Assembly: GCA_023205875.1 (NCBI GenBank)
Contig: CP060756.1
Coordinates: 1,116,001-1,180,000 of the forward strand
Reading direction: 5' to 3'
Source: Chloropicon primus
Taxonomy: Eukaryota; Chlorophyta; Chloropicophyceae; Chloropicales; Chloropicaceae
Length of the DNA: 64,000 nucleotides
Within the stretch, counting starts at the first letter, position 1. Each line of letters starts with the position of its first letter. Below, piece by piece: positions 18,379 through 27,273 of the stretch. The position numbers and the translations under genes are program-made. The notes under the pieces are model-generated. The model was not told the DNA's origin. It did not search any database and worked only from the letters and a program-made list of their open reading frames with translations.

Positions 18379-20250
18379 ATGGAGGGGGAGAAGGCTTCAG
18401 TCGTGTCGGCAATGGATGTGGAGAAGGGCGGGGTGGTGACCGGAGGGACGCCTCGTGCGTCCGGCTCCGCGAGGTCTTTCGGGGTTGCGTTCGACAAGGT
18501 TCGCTGGACGCCCCAGTCGAGCGGGGGGTGCCCCTGCGTCAGGGGCAAGAAGCCAAGGGAATGGATTCTGTCCTCCATCACGGGTTACTTTGAACCCGGG
18601 ACGCTCACGGCGATCATGGGCGCCTCTGGCTCCGGCAAAAGCAGCCTCCTGGACATCTTGGCGAAGAGGAAGACGCAAGGGACGGTCGAGGGGAGGATCT
18701 TTTACGGGGAGAACCCGCTGACGACCGACTTTGCTCGCAGGCACGTCGGTTACGTGGAGCAGTCCCCGTCCCTCATCGCGAACCTGACCGCGGAGGAGAT
18801 GCTCCTGTACACGGCGGCCCTGCAGAGGCCGGCGGGCGAGGACCCCGCATGGCAGAAGAGCGAGATCCACAAGCTCATGGACAGGCTTGGGCTTCTGGGG
18901 CGCAAGGACGTCATCGTCGGCGACGCGCTGGCCAAAGGCCTGTCGGGCGGGGAGACGAAGCGCGTGACTATCGCCCTGGGCATGATCCGCGAGCCCGCGG
19001 TGCTGTACCTGGACGAGCCCACGTCCGGCCTGGACAGCGCCACGGCGAACGAGATCATGAAGCTCGTCAAGGACATCGCGGACGACGACAGGACCGTCGC
19101 CACGTCGATTCACTCGCCAACCGCGTTCTGCTTTGGGTTGTTCGACAACCTCTTCCTGCTCGCGTCTGGCCGAGTGGCCTTCTTCGGGAGAGCCGCCGAG
19201 GCCGAGGAGTTCTTGGGCACGGTCGGGGCGGCGAGGGACCTGAGCTATACCACGAGCGAGTGGCTCGTCGAGCTCCTCGCTCAACCCTCGAGCTTGGCCA
19301 AAATCACGGACGGGTACGAGAAGTCTGGCCTGGCGCGGGAGAACGACGAAAAGGTGAGGCGACTCCAGAACATGGAGTCCCCCGAGTCGGGAGGCGCGGC
19401 GGCGGGCGGCAGGAGGAGGCGGCCCGTGGCCGAGACGAAGAAGTCCTTCTTCCAGGAAGTGAGAGCTCTGGTGAAGTTCAGGACGCCGAGGAATTACACC
19501 GACGGGGCCTACCTGGGCTCCAGGATAGGGGACAAGATCTTGTTCATGCTGGTGATCGTGTCCTTGTACTGGGGGAAGGGGAAGCCCGAAGGCGGTGCGA
19601 GTTACGCGAGCTCCATGCAAGTCCTCCCCTCGGTCCTCTTCATGGTGGTCGTCCTGCCAGCGTTCGGCGCCGCGGGCTACATGCCTTCCCTCATGATGGA
19701 GCGCCCGATCTTTGTCAGGGAGAGGGCTGACGGAAACTACAAGGTCATCAGCTACTTGCTCTACAAGGTCGTGGAAGAGTTCGTGGTCACGGTCCCCGTT
19801 TCCCTGCTCTTCTGCGTCGTCATCTACTACGGGGTCGGGATGCACGGCAGCCTGGCCCTCTTCTGGCTGATTTTCCTCGTGACGCAGAATATCGGAATCG
19901 TGCTGGCGTACCTCGTGGCCGCCTTCTCGCCCTCGGTGGACTCCGCGAACGCTTTCCTGCCCTGCTACGTCACCCTCTGCCTGTTTTTCGTGGGTCTGCT
20001 GATCCCCTACGGCGAAATCCCCGTGTACTGGTCGTGGTTCACGTACATCACGTTCCTCAGGTACAGCTGGACCGCCCTGATGATGAACGAGTTCCAGGGG
20101 CGCGACATCCCCTTCGATGTCCTCGGCCTCTTCTCCATACCGAGCGACGAGAGCAAGTGGGCGTACTTTGGCTACACCTGCATCTTTTACCCCGTCTTCT
20201 TCCTGGGGGCGTACCTCATCATGTCCTTCAGGAAGTACGTGAAACGCTGA
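18379..20250 (+). CDS. ABCG (WBC) half-size transporter
   Basis: ATP-driven exporter of subfamily G; works as a dimer in plasma or internal membranes and typically moves lipids or hydrophobic compounds. The 623-residue protein (ATG at 18379) has the reverse order NBD-TMD. The NBD carries Walker A GASGSGKSS, the Q-loop region YVEQSPSLIANLTAEEM, signature GLSGGETKRVTIA, Walker B AVLYLDEPTSGLDS and a switch His in ATSIHSP. The TMD from about residue 390 has six spans, among them FMLVIVSLYWG, VLFMVVVLPAFGAAGYM, LLFCVVIYYGV and NAFLPCYVTLCLFFVGLLIPYG. RPIFVRERADGNY is the usual coupling region. Intronless. Substrate unknown. Confidence 0.93.
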   Translation: MEGEKASVVSAMDVEKGGVVTGGTPRASGSARSFGVAFDKVRWTPQSSGGCPCVRGKKPREWILSSITGYFEPGTLTAIMGASGSGKSSLLDILAKRKTQGTVEGRIFYGENPLTTDFARRHVGYVEQSPSLIANLTAEEMLLYTAALQRPAGEDPAWQKSEIHKLMDRLGLLGRKDVIVGDALAKGLSGGETKRVTIALGMIREPAVLYLDEPTSGLDSATANEIMKLVKDIADDDRTVATSIHSPTAFCFGLFDNLFLLASGRVAFFGRAAEAEEFLGTVGAARDLSYTTSEWLVELLAQPSSLAKITDGYEKSGLARENDEKVRRLQNMESPESGGAAAGGRRRRPVAETKKSFFQEVRALVKFRTPRNYTDGAYLGSRIGDKILFMLVIVSLYWGKGKPEGGASYASSMQVLPSVLFMVVVLPAFGAAGYMPSLMMERPIFVRERADGNYKVISYLLYKVVEEFVVTVPVSLLFCVVIYYGVGMHGSLALFWLIFLVTQNIGIVLAYLVAAFSPSVDSANAFLPCYVTLCLFFVGLLIPYGEIPVYWSWFTYITFLRYSWTALMMNEFQGRDIPFDVLGLFSIPSDESKWAYFGYTCIFYPVFFLGAYLIMSFRKYVKR

Positions 20251-20420
20251 GCCCGAGGCGTGAGCTAAACCTAAATCCATTTTGCTTTTGTTGTTGATTC
20301 TTGTCTGCCCTTGCGATTGAAACGCCCGGATATCCCTCCCCTCCAGTTCTTGGCCTTAAGAATCTGGCTTCTTCAACTTCTCGCGGAAAAAGGTGGGGTC
20401 CATCCAAAAATTCCTAAAAG

Positions 20421-20427
20421 GATAAGG
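20421..20427 (+). promoter_or_regulatory. GATAAGG element upstream of GYF_2-like gene
   Basis: Exact GATAAGG, 104 bp ahead of the ATG at 20531, in the 280-bp spacer after the ABCG gene. Confidence 0.35.
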
Positions 20428-20530
20428 ACGGCGGAGGCAGCTGGAGGACTTGGTGGGGTCCCCTCGAGAGCAGAGACGGAGTCGAGAAGGAGGGTGCGCG
20501 GGAAGAAAGAGCAGTAGCGGCGGTCCCACC

Positions 20531-21343
20531 ATGGGTTTGGCTCTCTCTCTGGGCGGGTTGGGTCGCTTTAACCCGGGGCAGGACCCGAAAATGGGTGATA
20601 TGCAGGTTTTGGCTTTCGAGGACAAGGAGGCTTCGGTGGACCAGGATTATTTCGACGCCACGAGGGGGTACCCGTGGCCTGGTAGCGTGCCGGACGCCGT
20701 GCTCGCTTCCCCAGAAGGTGAGCGCCGATAGCGATTCGGGTGCTGAGGCGAAGGGCGGTGTGTGCTGGAGGGACTCTTCGTTTGGCCCCCATCCCAAGCC
20801 CCTCTGTTTTGTGCGTGTGTGAACTCTCTCTCGCTGACTAGGTTTCGTCTCGCCTCGTGTTGCCCCCTCCCCTGTTTGTCGCCCCTCCTCGCTCTCGCAG
20901 GGCTCGAGCACCCTCGGAAAGACATGTGGGACAAGAGCGTGTATCCCCCGCGGCGCAGGGCACCGTGGGAGAGGAAGCGGCCAAAGCTGACGCACTACGA
21001 GCGCATGTTGTACAACAGCATCATATCCATCAGCTGGCAGAACGTTTGGTACTACAGGGACCGGATGAACGTCCCGAGGGGGCCCTGCCAGCTTCCCGTG
21101 CTGCGTCAGGCGTGGACCAACGGCTTGGTCGACGAGAACACCCTCGTGTGGGGGCAGGGTTTGCTTGATTGGATCCCGGCGAAGAACGTGACGACGCTCG
21201 TTGCCCAGGTGAGGACGCCGGAGGTGAGGCTGGCGACCTGGCTGAAGAAGAAGATGGCGATCGAGCCCCAGTACCGAAGGGTGCGCAAGCAGAGGGAGAA
21301 GGAGAGGAACCACACGTCCTCCCAGGTAAAAAAAATGTTCTAG
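20531..21343 (+). CDS. GYF_2 (DUF4339)-like domain protein
   Basis: Two exons, 20531..20717 and 20901..21343 (GAAG|GTGAG; CTCGCAG|GG), 209 residues. The N-half (MGLALSLGGLGRFNPGQDPK, then DATRGYPWPGSVPDAVL) is followed by a compact domain: RGPCQLPVLRQAWTNGLVDENTLVWGQGLLDWIPAKNVTTL, which matches the GYF_2 pattern (Gly-Pro start, Leu-rich helix, TLVW, Gly-x-x-x-W). The C-terminus is a basic helix (RRVRKQREKERNH). A CAG|GTAAAA near the stop could be a weak additional donor, but no plausible downstream exon follows. The role is unknown; plant homologues of this arrangement exist, from memory only. TGTAA at 21463 probably ends the transcript. Confidence 0.7.
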
Positions 21344-21483
21344 AACGACGACGTGCGTGGAGAACGAGGGAGAAGCGTGAACCGCGACAACAACACGAGT
21401 TACGGACGGCTTGTTGGGGGTGATCAATCGAGAGGAGCGAATGATTAGCGTTTAAGCGTAATTGTAACTGCTTGCTTGTCAGT

Positions 21484-22779
21484 TTACGGCATCGAAGAGA
21501 ACTGGCTGCGAAAGGCCTTCATCTGCCGGTCTGGAATTTCAAAGTCGTGCAACCTCGCCTGCACGAGGTTGCAGTAGTCCCTCACGTACGATTCGTTCAG
21601 GCCGTCGAGCATCTTCATGACTTCCTTGTGTATCATGAGCGTTTTGGGAGACTCCTGGGGCACAAACTCGGTGAAAACTTTGAGGATCATCTGCGTCAGC
21701 TTTGCCGAGTTGAAACCAAGGGCGCTCGACTTGCAGCCGTTCACCTGGCGCTGCAGGTAGTCGGTCAGCCACGACTTGAAGTTTTCGCCCTCCCCGCTCG
21801 CCGTCGGCAAGAGCTCCAGGGCAATCTGGTTGCACAGCAACACGTTCGAGAGGATCGAGGTCGCGCCGGACTGGATGGCTCCCGCCCCCATTCCGAAGAA
21901 GAGGTCTTGCAAGGCTCTCGCGTCCGACTTCTCCAGCATGATGCTCACGCAGAACGCGATCCCTTCCAAGTCCGTTCTGCTGCCGCACGCCGCCAGGGCT
22001 CTCCTCAAGATGGGCAGGAGCTCCTCGGACGCTCCCGGGAGGACCTTCTTGCAGATTCTCTGGAAGGTCGAGGGGGTCTGCCACGCGAGCATTTCGCCGC
22101 CCGCCTGGAAGCAGTGGTTCAGCTCGTTCGCCCAGAACAAATTGAACAGCGGCCGGGGGAAGGTCTCTTCCTCGGTCGCGGCCAAGGCGGCCTCGACTGC
22201 CGGCCCCCGGCCCGGTGGCGCGGTCCGCCAGAGCTCCCTCAAGGCGTTCAGGGCTCTGAGATGGTCGTTTTCCGCGCCCTCACCGTCCCCGAGGTCGCCG
22301 GAGAGCTCCACCAGCCGCCTCATCACGGCCCCCCTGGGCTCCCCCGGCAGGTTCAAGACCCCCTCCACGTCCAACGAGGACACGTGGTCTGACCAGGAGA
22401 CGACGCCCGCCCCGCTCAGCTCCCACAGCAGGAGGGGCGGCAGGCGACCGCCCACGTCCTTCAGACCGAGCGCGTTGCGGAAGGTCCCCTCGCAAAAGGC
22501 TCTCCGACGTCGGAGAGCCTTGATCGCCCCCACCACAACCCCCACCGTGCCCCGGTCCACCCCGGCCCTCGAGCGGTCCGTCACCAGCGCCCGCAGGTGG
22601 CGACCCACGACCCTCGCGGCCACCTGGGCCTCCGTGAGACCGCCCTCACGCCGGTCCGCTCCCGAGGCCGCCGCCTCCGACCTCGCCCTCGCCACCAGCT
22701 CTTCGATCGACTCGCCGTAGTCGTAGTCGTAGTCTTCATCGTCGTAGTCCCCCTCCTCGATCATCATCCTCGTCGTCAT
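21484..22779 (-). CDS. uncharacterised helical protein (431 aa)
   Basis: Start at ATG 22779 (MTTRMMIEEGDYDDEDYDYD). After this acidic Tyr/Asp-rich head, the rest is helical with a repeat-like character (LRALNALRELWRT; TFQRICKKVLPGASEELLPI; LLCNQIALELLPTASGEG; LTQMILKVFTEFVPQ; MKMLDGLNESYVRDYCNL), suggesting an alpha-solenoid scaffold. No signal, membrane or catalytic motif is visible. GC and codon use are extreme in the N-half. I could not assign a family. It is head-to-head with the T-protein gene. Confidence 0.7.
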   Translation of the reverse strand: MTTRMMIEEGDYDDEDYDYDYGESIEELVARARSEAAASGADRREGGLTEAQVAARVVGRHLRALVTDRSRAGVDRGTVGVVVGAIKALRRRRAFCEGTFRNALGLKDVGGRLPPLLLWELSGAGVVSWSDHVSSLDVEGVLNLPGEPRGAVMRRLVELSGDLGDGEGAENDHLRALNALRELWRTAPPGRGPAVEAALAATEEETFPRPLFNLFWANELNHCFQAGGEMLAWQTPSTFQRICKKVLPGASEELLPILRRALAACGSRTDLEGIAFCVSIMLEKSDARALQDLFFGMGAGAIQSGATSILSNVLLCNQIALELLPTASGEGENFKSWLTDYLQRQVNGCKSSALGFNSAKLTQMILKVFTEFVPQESPKTLMIHKEVMKMLDGLNESYVRDYCNLVQARLHDFEIPDRQMKAFRSQFSSMP

Positions 22780-23111
22780 CGAAAGCCCCTCCCTCCTCTC
22801 TCCCTCTCTCTCGGTGGTCCGTCCCTGCAGGAGACCATCGAAAGGTCTCTCGACGTGACCTGCCACGACACCAGCACCCCCGCACCTCGCCCTGGACGAC
22901 CCTCGTCCAACACCCAACAAACAAACCCAAACCTGGCCCCCCTCTCTCTCTCTTGGCCTTGGCCTTGGCCTCTCTCGGGCTGGCGTTTGCCAATTTATCT
23001 TCTTGAGAAATCTGGGGTCGAAACCGTGTTGAGAAATTTGTGTCTGTGGTGGAGAGGCGAAGGATAATCTTCTTGCGGAGTCGAGGCGAAGGAAAGCGGG
23101 AAAGAGCGAGG
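22780..23111. other. divergent promoter region, 332 bp
   Basis: Between the ATGs of the uncharacterised helical protein and the glycine-cleavage T-protein. It contains a CT-rich tract near 22797-22815 and TTTATCTTC near 22995, a loose reverse match to the GATAA motif. No gene seen. Confidence 0.5.
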
Positions 23112-24371
23112 ATGGCAAGCCTGGCGTTGTTGAAGTGGACGACAAGGAGCGTGTCGAGGCACGCGAGGGCGCTCGTCGGGGCGGGAGCGCGTGCGGCGGA
23201 GCTCAGGGCAGTTAATGTGGGGCTCGAGAAGACCCAGAGGAGGTTCGCGAGCACTGATCTGTTGAAGACGGTGTTGTACGACTTCCACGTCGGTAAGGGT
23301 GCGAAGATGGTCCCTTTCGCCGGGTACGCGATGCCGATCCAGTACCAGGACTCGATCATGGACTCGACCACGTACTGCAGGGAGCAGGGGAGCATTTTCG
23401 ACGTGTCCCATATGCTCGGAATCACTTTGACGGGGAAGGACGCCGTCCCCTTCATCGAGAGCCTCGTCGTGAGCGACATCGGGGCACTCGAGGACGGGAC
23501 TGGCTGCCTGAGCATCCTGATGAACCCCCAGGGCGGGGCCATCGACGACACCGTGATCACCAAGATCGACGGCGAGAGGGTGTACTTCGTGGTGAACGCA
23601 GGAAACCGGGAGAAGGACCTGAAGCACATCAACGCCCACCTCTCCGAGTGGAAGGCCAGCGGCAAGGACGTGAGCCTGACCACCCACGAGGACAGGGCCC
23701 TCCTCGCGGTCCAGGGCCCCGAGGCCGCGAACACCCTGCAGAAGCTCGTGGACATCGACCTGTCCAAGATGTACTTTTCTCACTTCACGGTGAGTCCCAT
23801 CAAGGGGATCGAGAGTTTCATCACGAGGACTGGGTACACTGGTGAGGACGGCTTCGAGATCAGCATCCCGAACGACGGCGCCCTGGAGATCATCGAGGCC
23901 CTCCTCGCGTCCGGGCCGCTCAAGCTCGCTGGACTCGGCGCCAGGGATAGCTTGAGGCTCGAGGCGGGCCTCTGCTTGTACGGCAACGACCTCGACGACA
24001 CCCTGAGCCCCATCGAGGCCGGACTCACCTGGACCATCTCCAAGAGCAGAAGGGAGGCGTGCAACTTCGTTGGAGGCGACGTCATCAAGCAGCAGCTGGC
24101 TGACGGAGTCGGCATCAGGAGGGTCGGGCTCATCTGCAAGGGGGCCCCAGCGAGAGGAGGTTCCAAGATTTTGAACTTGGAGGGAGAGGAGATTGGCCAC
24201 GTGACCAGCGGAGGTTTCAGCCCTTGCCTCAAGAAGAACATTGCCATGGGGTACGTCAAGAAAGGAAACCAGAAGTCTGGCACTGAGCTCAAGGTCGAGG
24301 TCAGGAAGAGGGTGAGCGACGCCGTCGTGACGAAGATGCCTTTCGTTCCTGCCAAGTACCACAGGCCATGA
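23112..24371 (+). CDS. GCVT: glycine cleavage system T-protein (aminomethyltransferase)
   Basis: Transfers the aminomethyl carbon from H-protein to tetrahydrofolate in the mitochondrial glycine decarboxylase complex, central to photorespiration in algae. 419 residues from the ATG at 23112. Residues 1-50 are a basic amphipathic mitochondrial leader (MASLALLKWTTRSVSRHARA). The folate-binding core shows MVPFAGYAMPIQYQDSI, GSIFDVSHMLGITLTGKDA, VVNAGNREKDL, RTGYTGEDGFEISIP, GLGARDSLRLEAGLCLYGND and the C-domain EIGHVTSGGFSPCLKKNIAMGYV. The catalytic Asp lies in the GARDSLRLEAG segment. Length and motifs are complete, intronless. Confidence 0.96.
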   Translation: MASLALLKWTTRSVSRHARALVGAGARAAELRAVNVGLEKTQRRFASTDLLKTVLYDFHVGKGAKMVPFAGYAMPIQYQDSIMDSTTYCREQGSIFDVSHMLGITLTGKDAVPFIESLVVSDIGALEDGTGCLSILMNPQGGAIDDTVITKIDGERVYFVVNAGNREKDLKHINAHLSEWKASGKDVSLTTHEDRALLAVQGPEAANTLQKLVDIDLSKMYFSHFTVSPIKGIESFITRTGYTGEDGFEISIPNDGALEIIEALLASGPLKLAGLGARDSLRLEAGLCLYGNDLDDTLSPIEAGLTWTISKSRREACNFVGGDVIKQQLADGVGIRRVGLICKGAPARGGSKILNLEGEEIGHVTSGGFSPCLKKNIAMGYVKKGNQKSGTELKVEVRKRVSDAVVTKMPFVPAKYHRP

Positions 24372-24559
24372 GCAGCTCTACTGTGCCAAACAGAACAACA
24401 AAAAAAGATACAAAAAAAACAAAAACGCGCTTGGGCATAGACTTTAAGTACACACACACACTTGAATAAGATTTACATCACGAGCCTCGTGGGCTCTGGA
24501 AGCTTGCAACGCCGCTCCCCCCCCTGCCTCTGGGCAACCGAATTCTTCGACGGCAAGCT

Positions 24560-24883
24560 TCAGTCCGAGAGGTTGATGGGGTCTGACAACACAAACACGG
24601 GGAGTTCGTACTTTCGCCCTTTCTGGTCGTAGCACACGCTCAAGTCCGGCTCAGAGATGATGACATCCGCCGCATCGAGGATCAGCTTCGCGCTCTCGAT
24701 GTCGTCCGCGCTCACTGCAACCTTCAGGGCGTCCCAGATAACACTCTCACCTCCGTAGTGAGGCGCAGTGTCCCAGAACTCGTCCCGCAGCTGCTGGAGC
24801 TTCTCCCGCGTTATGGGCTCCTCCGACTTCCACGAGGGCTTGAAACCCTTGCGAGCCTTTTCCTTGGAGTTCAGGCAACCCAT
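24560..24883 (-). CDS. DC-UbP/UBTD-type N-terminal domain protein lacking the ubiquitin-like domain
   Basis: 107 residues from the ATG at 24883. The N-terminus MGCLNSKEKARKGFKP is a good N-myristoylation signal (Gly2) with a palmitoylatable Cys3. The rest matches the DC-UbP/UBTD N-domain: ITREKLQQLRDEFWDTAPHY, GESVIWDALKVAV, SAKLILDAADVIISEPDLS, VCYDQKGRKYELPVFVLSDP. Animal UBTD1/2 carry a ubiquitin-like domain behind this module; here the protein stops right after it. It is probably membrane-associated; UBTD proteins engage E2/E3 enzymes, but that is not shown here. Divergent from ISCU, with a 286-bp spacer. Confidence 0.85.
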   Translation of the reverse strand: MGCLNSKEKARKGFKPSWKSEEPITREKLQQLRDEFWDTAPHYGGESVIWDALKVAVSADDIESAKLILDAADVIISEPDLSVCYDQKGRKYELPVFVLSDPINLSD

Positions 24884-25169
24884 CGCCCTGCCCGTCTGAA
24901 GGCCCCCTCCAGGAAAGAGAGTCGAGCGAGGGCCAGGCCGCCCCTTCAATAGACCCGGCGCCACTACTTCGTGAGCGCCGCACCGCACGACACACAGGCA
25001 CCACGAGAGCCCGCTCCTTCCCTTCCGTCGCCCCCCTCCGCTGCAACAACAAGGCCTCGCCAAGCCAAGGTGAGTCGAGGCGATCCCGATCCCGATCCTC
25101 TCTTGTGATTCCATCCGTCCGCTGCAGACACGGAGCCAGAGCCAAAACCAGAGAGAGAGAGAAGAGAAG

Positions 25170-26004
25170 ATGGCCCTCAAGGTGAACGTGGCGACGAGGT
25201 TGGCGTGCCTCGCCAACAAGGGGGGCTTCCTGCAGAAGATGGGTACGCCACTCCTCGGGTCGAGGCTCTACCACGAGAAGGTGAGGAAAACGTAACGAGC
25301 GAGCGAGAGCGAGAGCCGAAAGGCGGTCGCCAGGGCCTCCCACGTCACGGAAGAGAGAGGGGGGACGCGAGGTTTTTCCACGCGTGCGGAGCGCTGACGC
25401 CGTTGTCTCTTTTTTATTTTCGTCGTCGTCTCCTCGGTGCCTTCGTGATTCCTTCTCCTTGCGTCGTCACAGGTTATCGACCACTATGAGAACCCCAGGA
25501 ACGTGGGGTCCTTCGACAAGAACGACAAGAACGTGGGAACGGGCTTGGTCGGGGCCCCGGCTTGCGGCGACGTGATGAAGCTCCAGATCAAGGTAAGGGC
25601 GTCGGGTCACAAGCTTTGCCTGTTTTCTTTGGCTCCGCCCTGGTCGGGCGAGGCGAGCGTGCGTGTGTGCGTGTAAATCCCACAGGGAGGGAGTTTGTTT
25701 GGTTGTGTGCTACCGTTTTCCTGACCTTCTCTGTCTTTGGGCTCCGCCACACCTGCAGGTCGACGACGACGGGAACATCATCGACTCTTGCTTCAAGACG
25801 TTCGGGTGCGGTTCTGCCATCGCGAGCAGCAGCTTGGCCACTGAGTGGGTGAAGGGAAGAACTCTGGACGACGTCGTAGAGATCAAGAACCAGGACATCG
25901 CCAAGCACTTGAGCTTGCCCCCTGTCAAGCTCCACTGCAGCATGCTCGCGGAGGACGCCATCAAGGCTGCTGTCAAGGATCTTAGAGCGAAGAACAAGAA
26001 GTGA
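25170..26004 (+). CDS. ISCU: Fe-S cluster assembly scaffold (IscU/ISU), mitochondrial
   Basis: Scaffold on which 2Fe-2S clusters are built by the Nfs1-Isd11-frataxin machinery. Three exons: 25170..25280, 25473..25592, 25759..26004, all phase 0 with GT-AG ends; 158 residues. The leader (MALKVNVATRLACLANKGG) is amphipathic and basic. The cluster ligands are Cys68 and Asp70 in PACGD, Cys94 in FGCGSAIASSS, and His136-Cys137 in LHCSMLAEDA; the Hsp70-recognition LPPVK sits at 130-134. All functional residues are present. The gene has an unusually high intron density for this window. Confidence 0.97.
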
Positions 26005-26053
26005 CGAGGAGAAGCGTCGTTGTCGGTAGGTAGGAAGTAGTCCACCACCAGAG

Positions 26054-26058
26054 TTACA
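26054..26058 (-). terminator. TGTAA polyadenylation signal for the minus-strand p24 gene
   Basis: TGTAA on the minus strand, 72 nt past the p24 stop and only 50 nt beyond the ISCU stop, so the convergent transcripts probably overlap. Confidence 0.45.
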
Positions 26059-26129
26059 ATAGTAAAGTAAAGGGGGGGTTTCTTTAAGTATGTCACCACA
26101 TTCTCATGCCCTCGCACACGGCACACCCG

Positions 26130-27062
26130 TCACAAGTCGCCGAAACCTCCGAGGCCTGCCACCACCTTTTTGTTCTGAAACAGCTTCCTGATGAAGAAGA
26201 ACTGCAGTGCGCTGCAGGAGATGATCACGAGAGCCTCGAGCAAGCCGTACACCCTGACCTTGTAGGCGACGTAAGTGAGAAGCCTGTACTGCCAGATCTG
26301 TATCTGCTTGATGTGCTTCTGCTCGTTGTGCGTGTGGTAGACCGCCCCCCCGAGCTTCCTGGTGTCCTGCTTGAGGGCGATGATGTGGTCCTCCTTGGCA
26401 AAGTAATCCAACTCCTCCTTGGTGAGCGACGGCTGCATGTCTCGGACGTCCTCCTTCGACAGCTTCCAGCTGTGCCTCTCGAACTCCGTGCCCACGGCCT
26501 CGGGCAAGTTGATGTGAAAGTACCCCACGTCGACGTCGACCGCTCCTTGCCTGCTGTCGGACCGGAAACACACGTAGTAGGGTCCCTTGGCTCCCACAAA
26601 GTTTTGGCCTTCGCCGTCGCCGAACGAGAGCTCGTCCTGAGTCACGCCCTGCCTGGGTCCGTCGTAGATCACGTTCTCGAAGTGGTCCTTAATGTAGTAC
26701 GTCACCGGCTTGGGCGTCTGGTCGTTCGGGTTGGACGCCATGGTGACAAAGCCGAGCTCGAACTTCAGGGGCCTCTTGAACTCCCGCAATCGGGTTCGAA
26801 CTTCCTCGTCCGTCAGGTTCCTGTCCGCATTGCGCCGGAAATTCCTTTCCACGGTCGCGAGCACGACGTCCCACTGCTGCCACGAGACCATCTCCCCGAC
26901 GCACTCCTCCGTCACGGAACTCGGCCCCCCGAACATTCTGAACTGAAGCCCAGAACACTCGCCCGACATCGTGAGGACCACCGCGCCACACCACACCGCG
27001 AAAGCGAAGCCTCCGGTCGACCAACCCCCCCGAAGGACGCTCCATCCTCGCGTCCCGCCCAT
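26130..27062 (-). CDS. p24/TMED (GOLD-domain) cargo receptor, copy A
   Basis: Type I membrane protein of the COPI/COPII vesicle cycle. 310 residues from the ATG at 27062. A hydrophobic signal (FAFAVWCGAVVLTMSGECSG) is followed by LQFRMFGG, a Cys-containing GOLD-type domain (EECVGEMVS...; FRRNADRNLTDEEVRTRLREF; GPYYVCFRSD), DVDVGYFHINLPEAVG, a coiled-coil membrane-proximal region and one membrane span (LLEALVIISCSALQFFFI) with the cytosolic tail RKLFQNKKVVAGLGGFGDL. The lumenal part is longer than in standard p24 proteins (about 210 residues). Intronless. It is a paralogue of the gene at 27274, arranged head to head. Confidence 0.85.
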   Translation of the reverse strand: MGGTRGWSVLRGGWSTGGFAFAVWCGAVVLTMSGECSGLQFRMFGGPSSVTEECVGEMVSWQQWDVVLATVERNFRRNADRNLTDEEVRTRLREFKRPLKFELGFVTMASNPNDQTPKPVTYYIKDHFENVIYDGPRQGVTQDELSFGDGEGQNFVGAKGPYYVCFRSDSRQGAVDVDVGYFHINLPEAVGTEFERHSWKLSKEDVRDMQPSLTKEELDYFAKEDHIIALKQDTRKLGGAVYHTHNEQKHIKQIQIWQYRLLTYVAYKVRVYGLLEALVIISCSALQFFFIRKLFQNKKVVAGLGGFGDL

Positions 27063-27273
27063 CCTTCCTTCCCTTCCCCTCAAAGCCCTCGCGCGCTCGT
27101 ACTCTGCCTCGGTCCAAACCCTCTCCCCCCTCGTCGAGAGCCAGGCAGGCGTTCGTAACGGCTAATGCCTGGGGAAAAAGAGAAACCCTACACGGGAGCG
27201 GGAGCGACGAAGGAGGAGAGCAGAGGAGAGGGACTGCGGCCTCGCCGACGAAGACGGGGGCAGGGCGGGAAGG

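Noticed and set aside
18397-20280. 627-codon open frame antisense to the ABCG gene
   Set aside because: GC-rich codon bias leaves stop-free antisense frames; the translation is Arg/His/Gln-rich without motifs, whereas the plus-strand frame has every ABC motif.
26795-26810. GGTTCGAA resembling a tRNA T-loop
   Set aside because: Lies inside the p24 coding sequence with no acceptor stem or A-box at the required distance; a similar string at 28913 is in the kinase gene.
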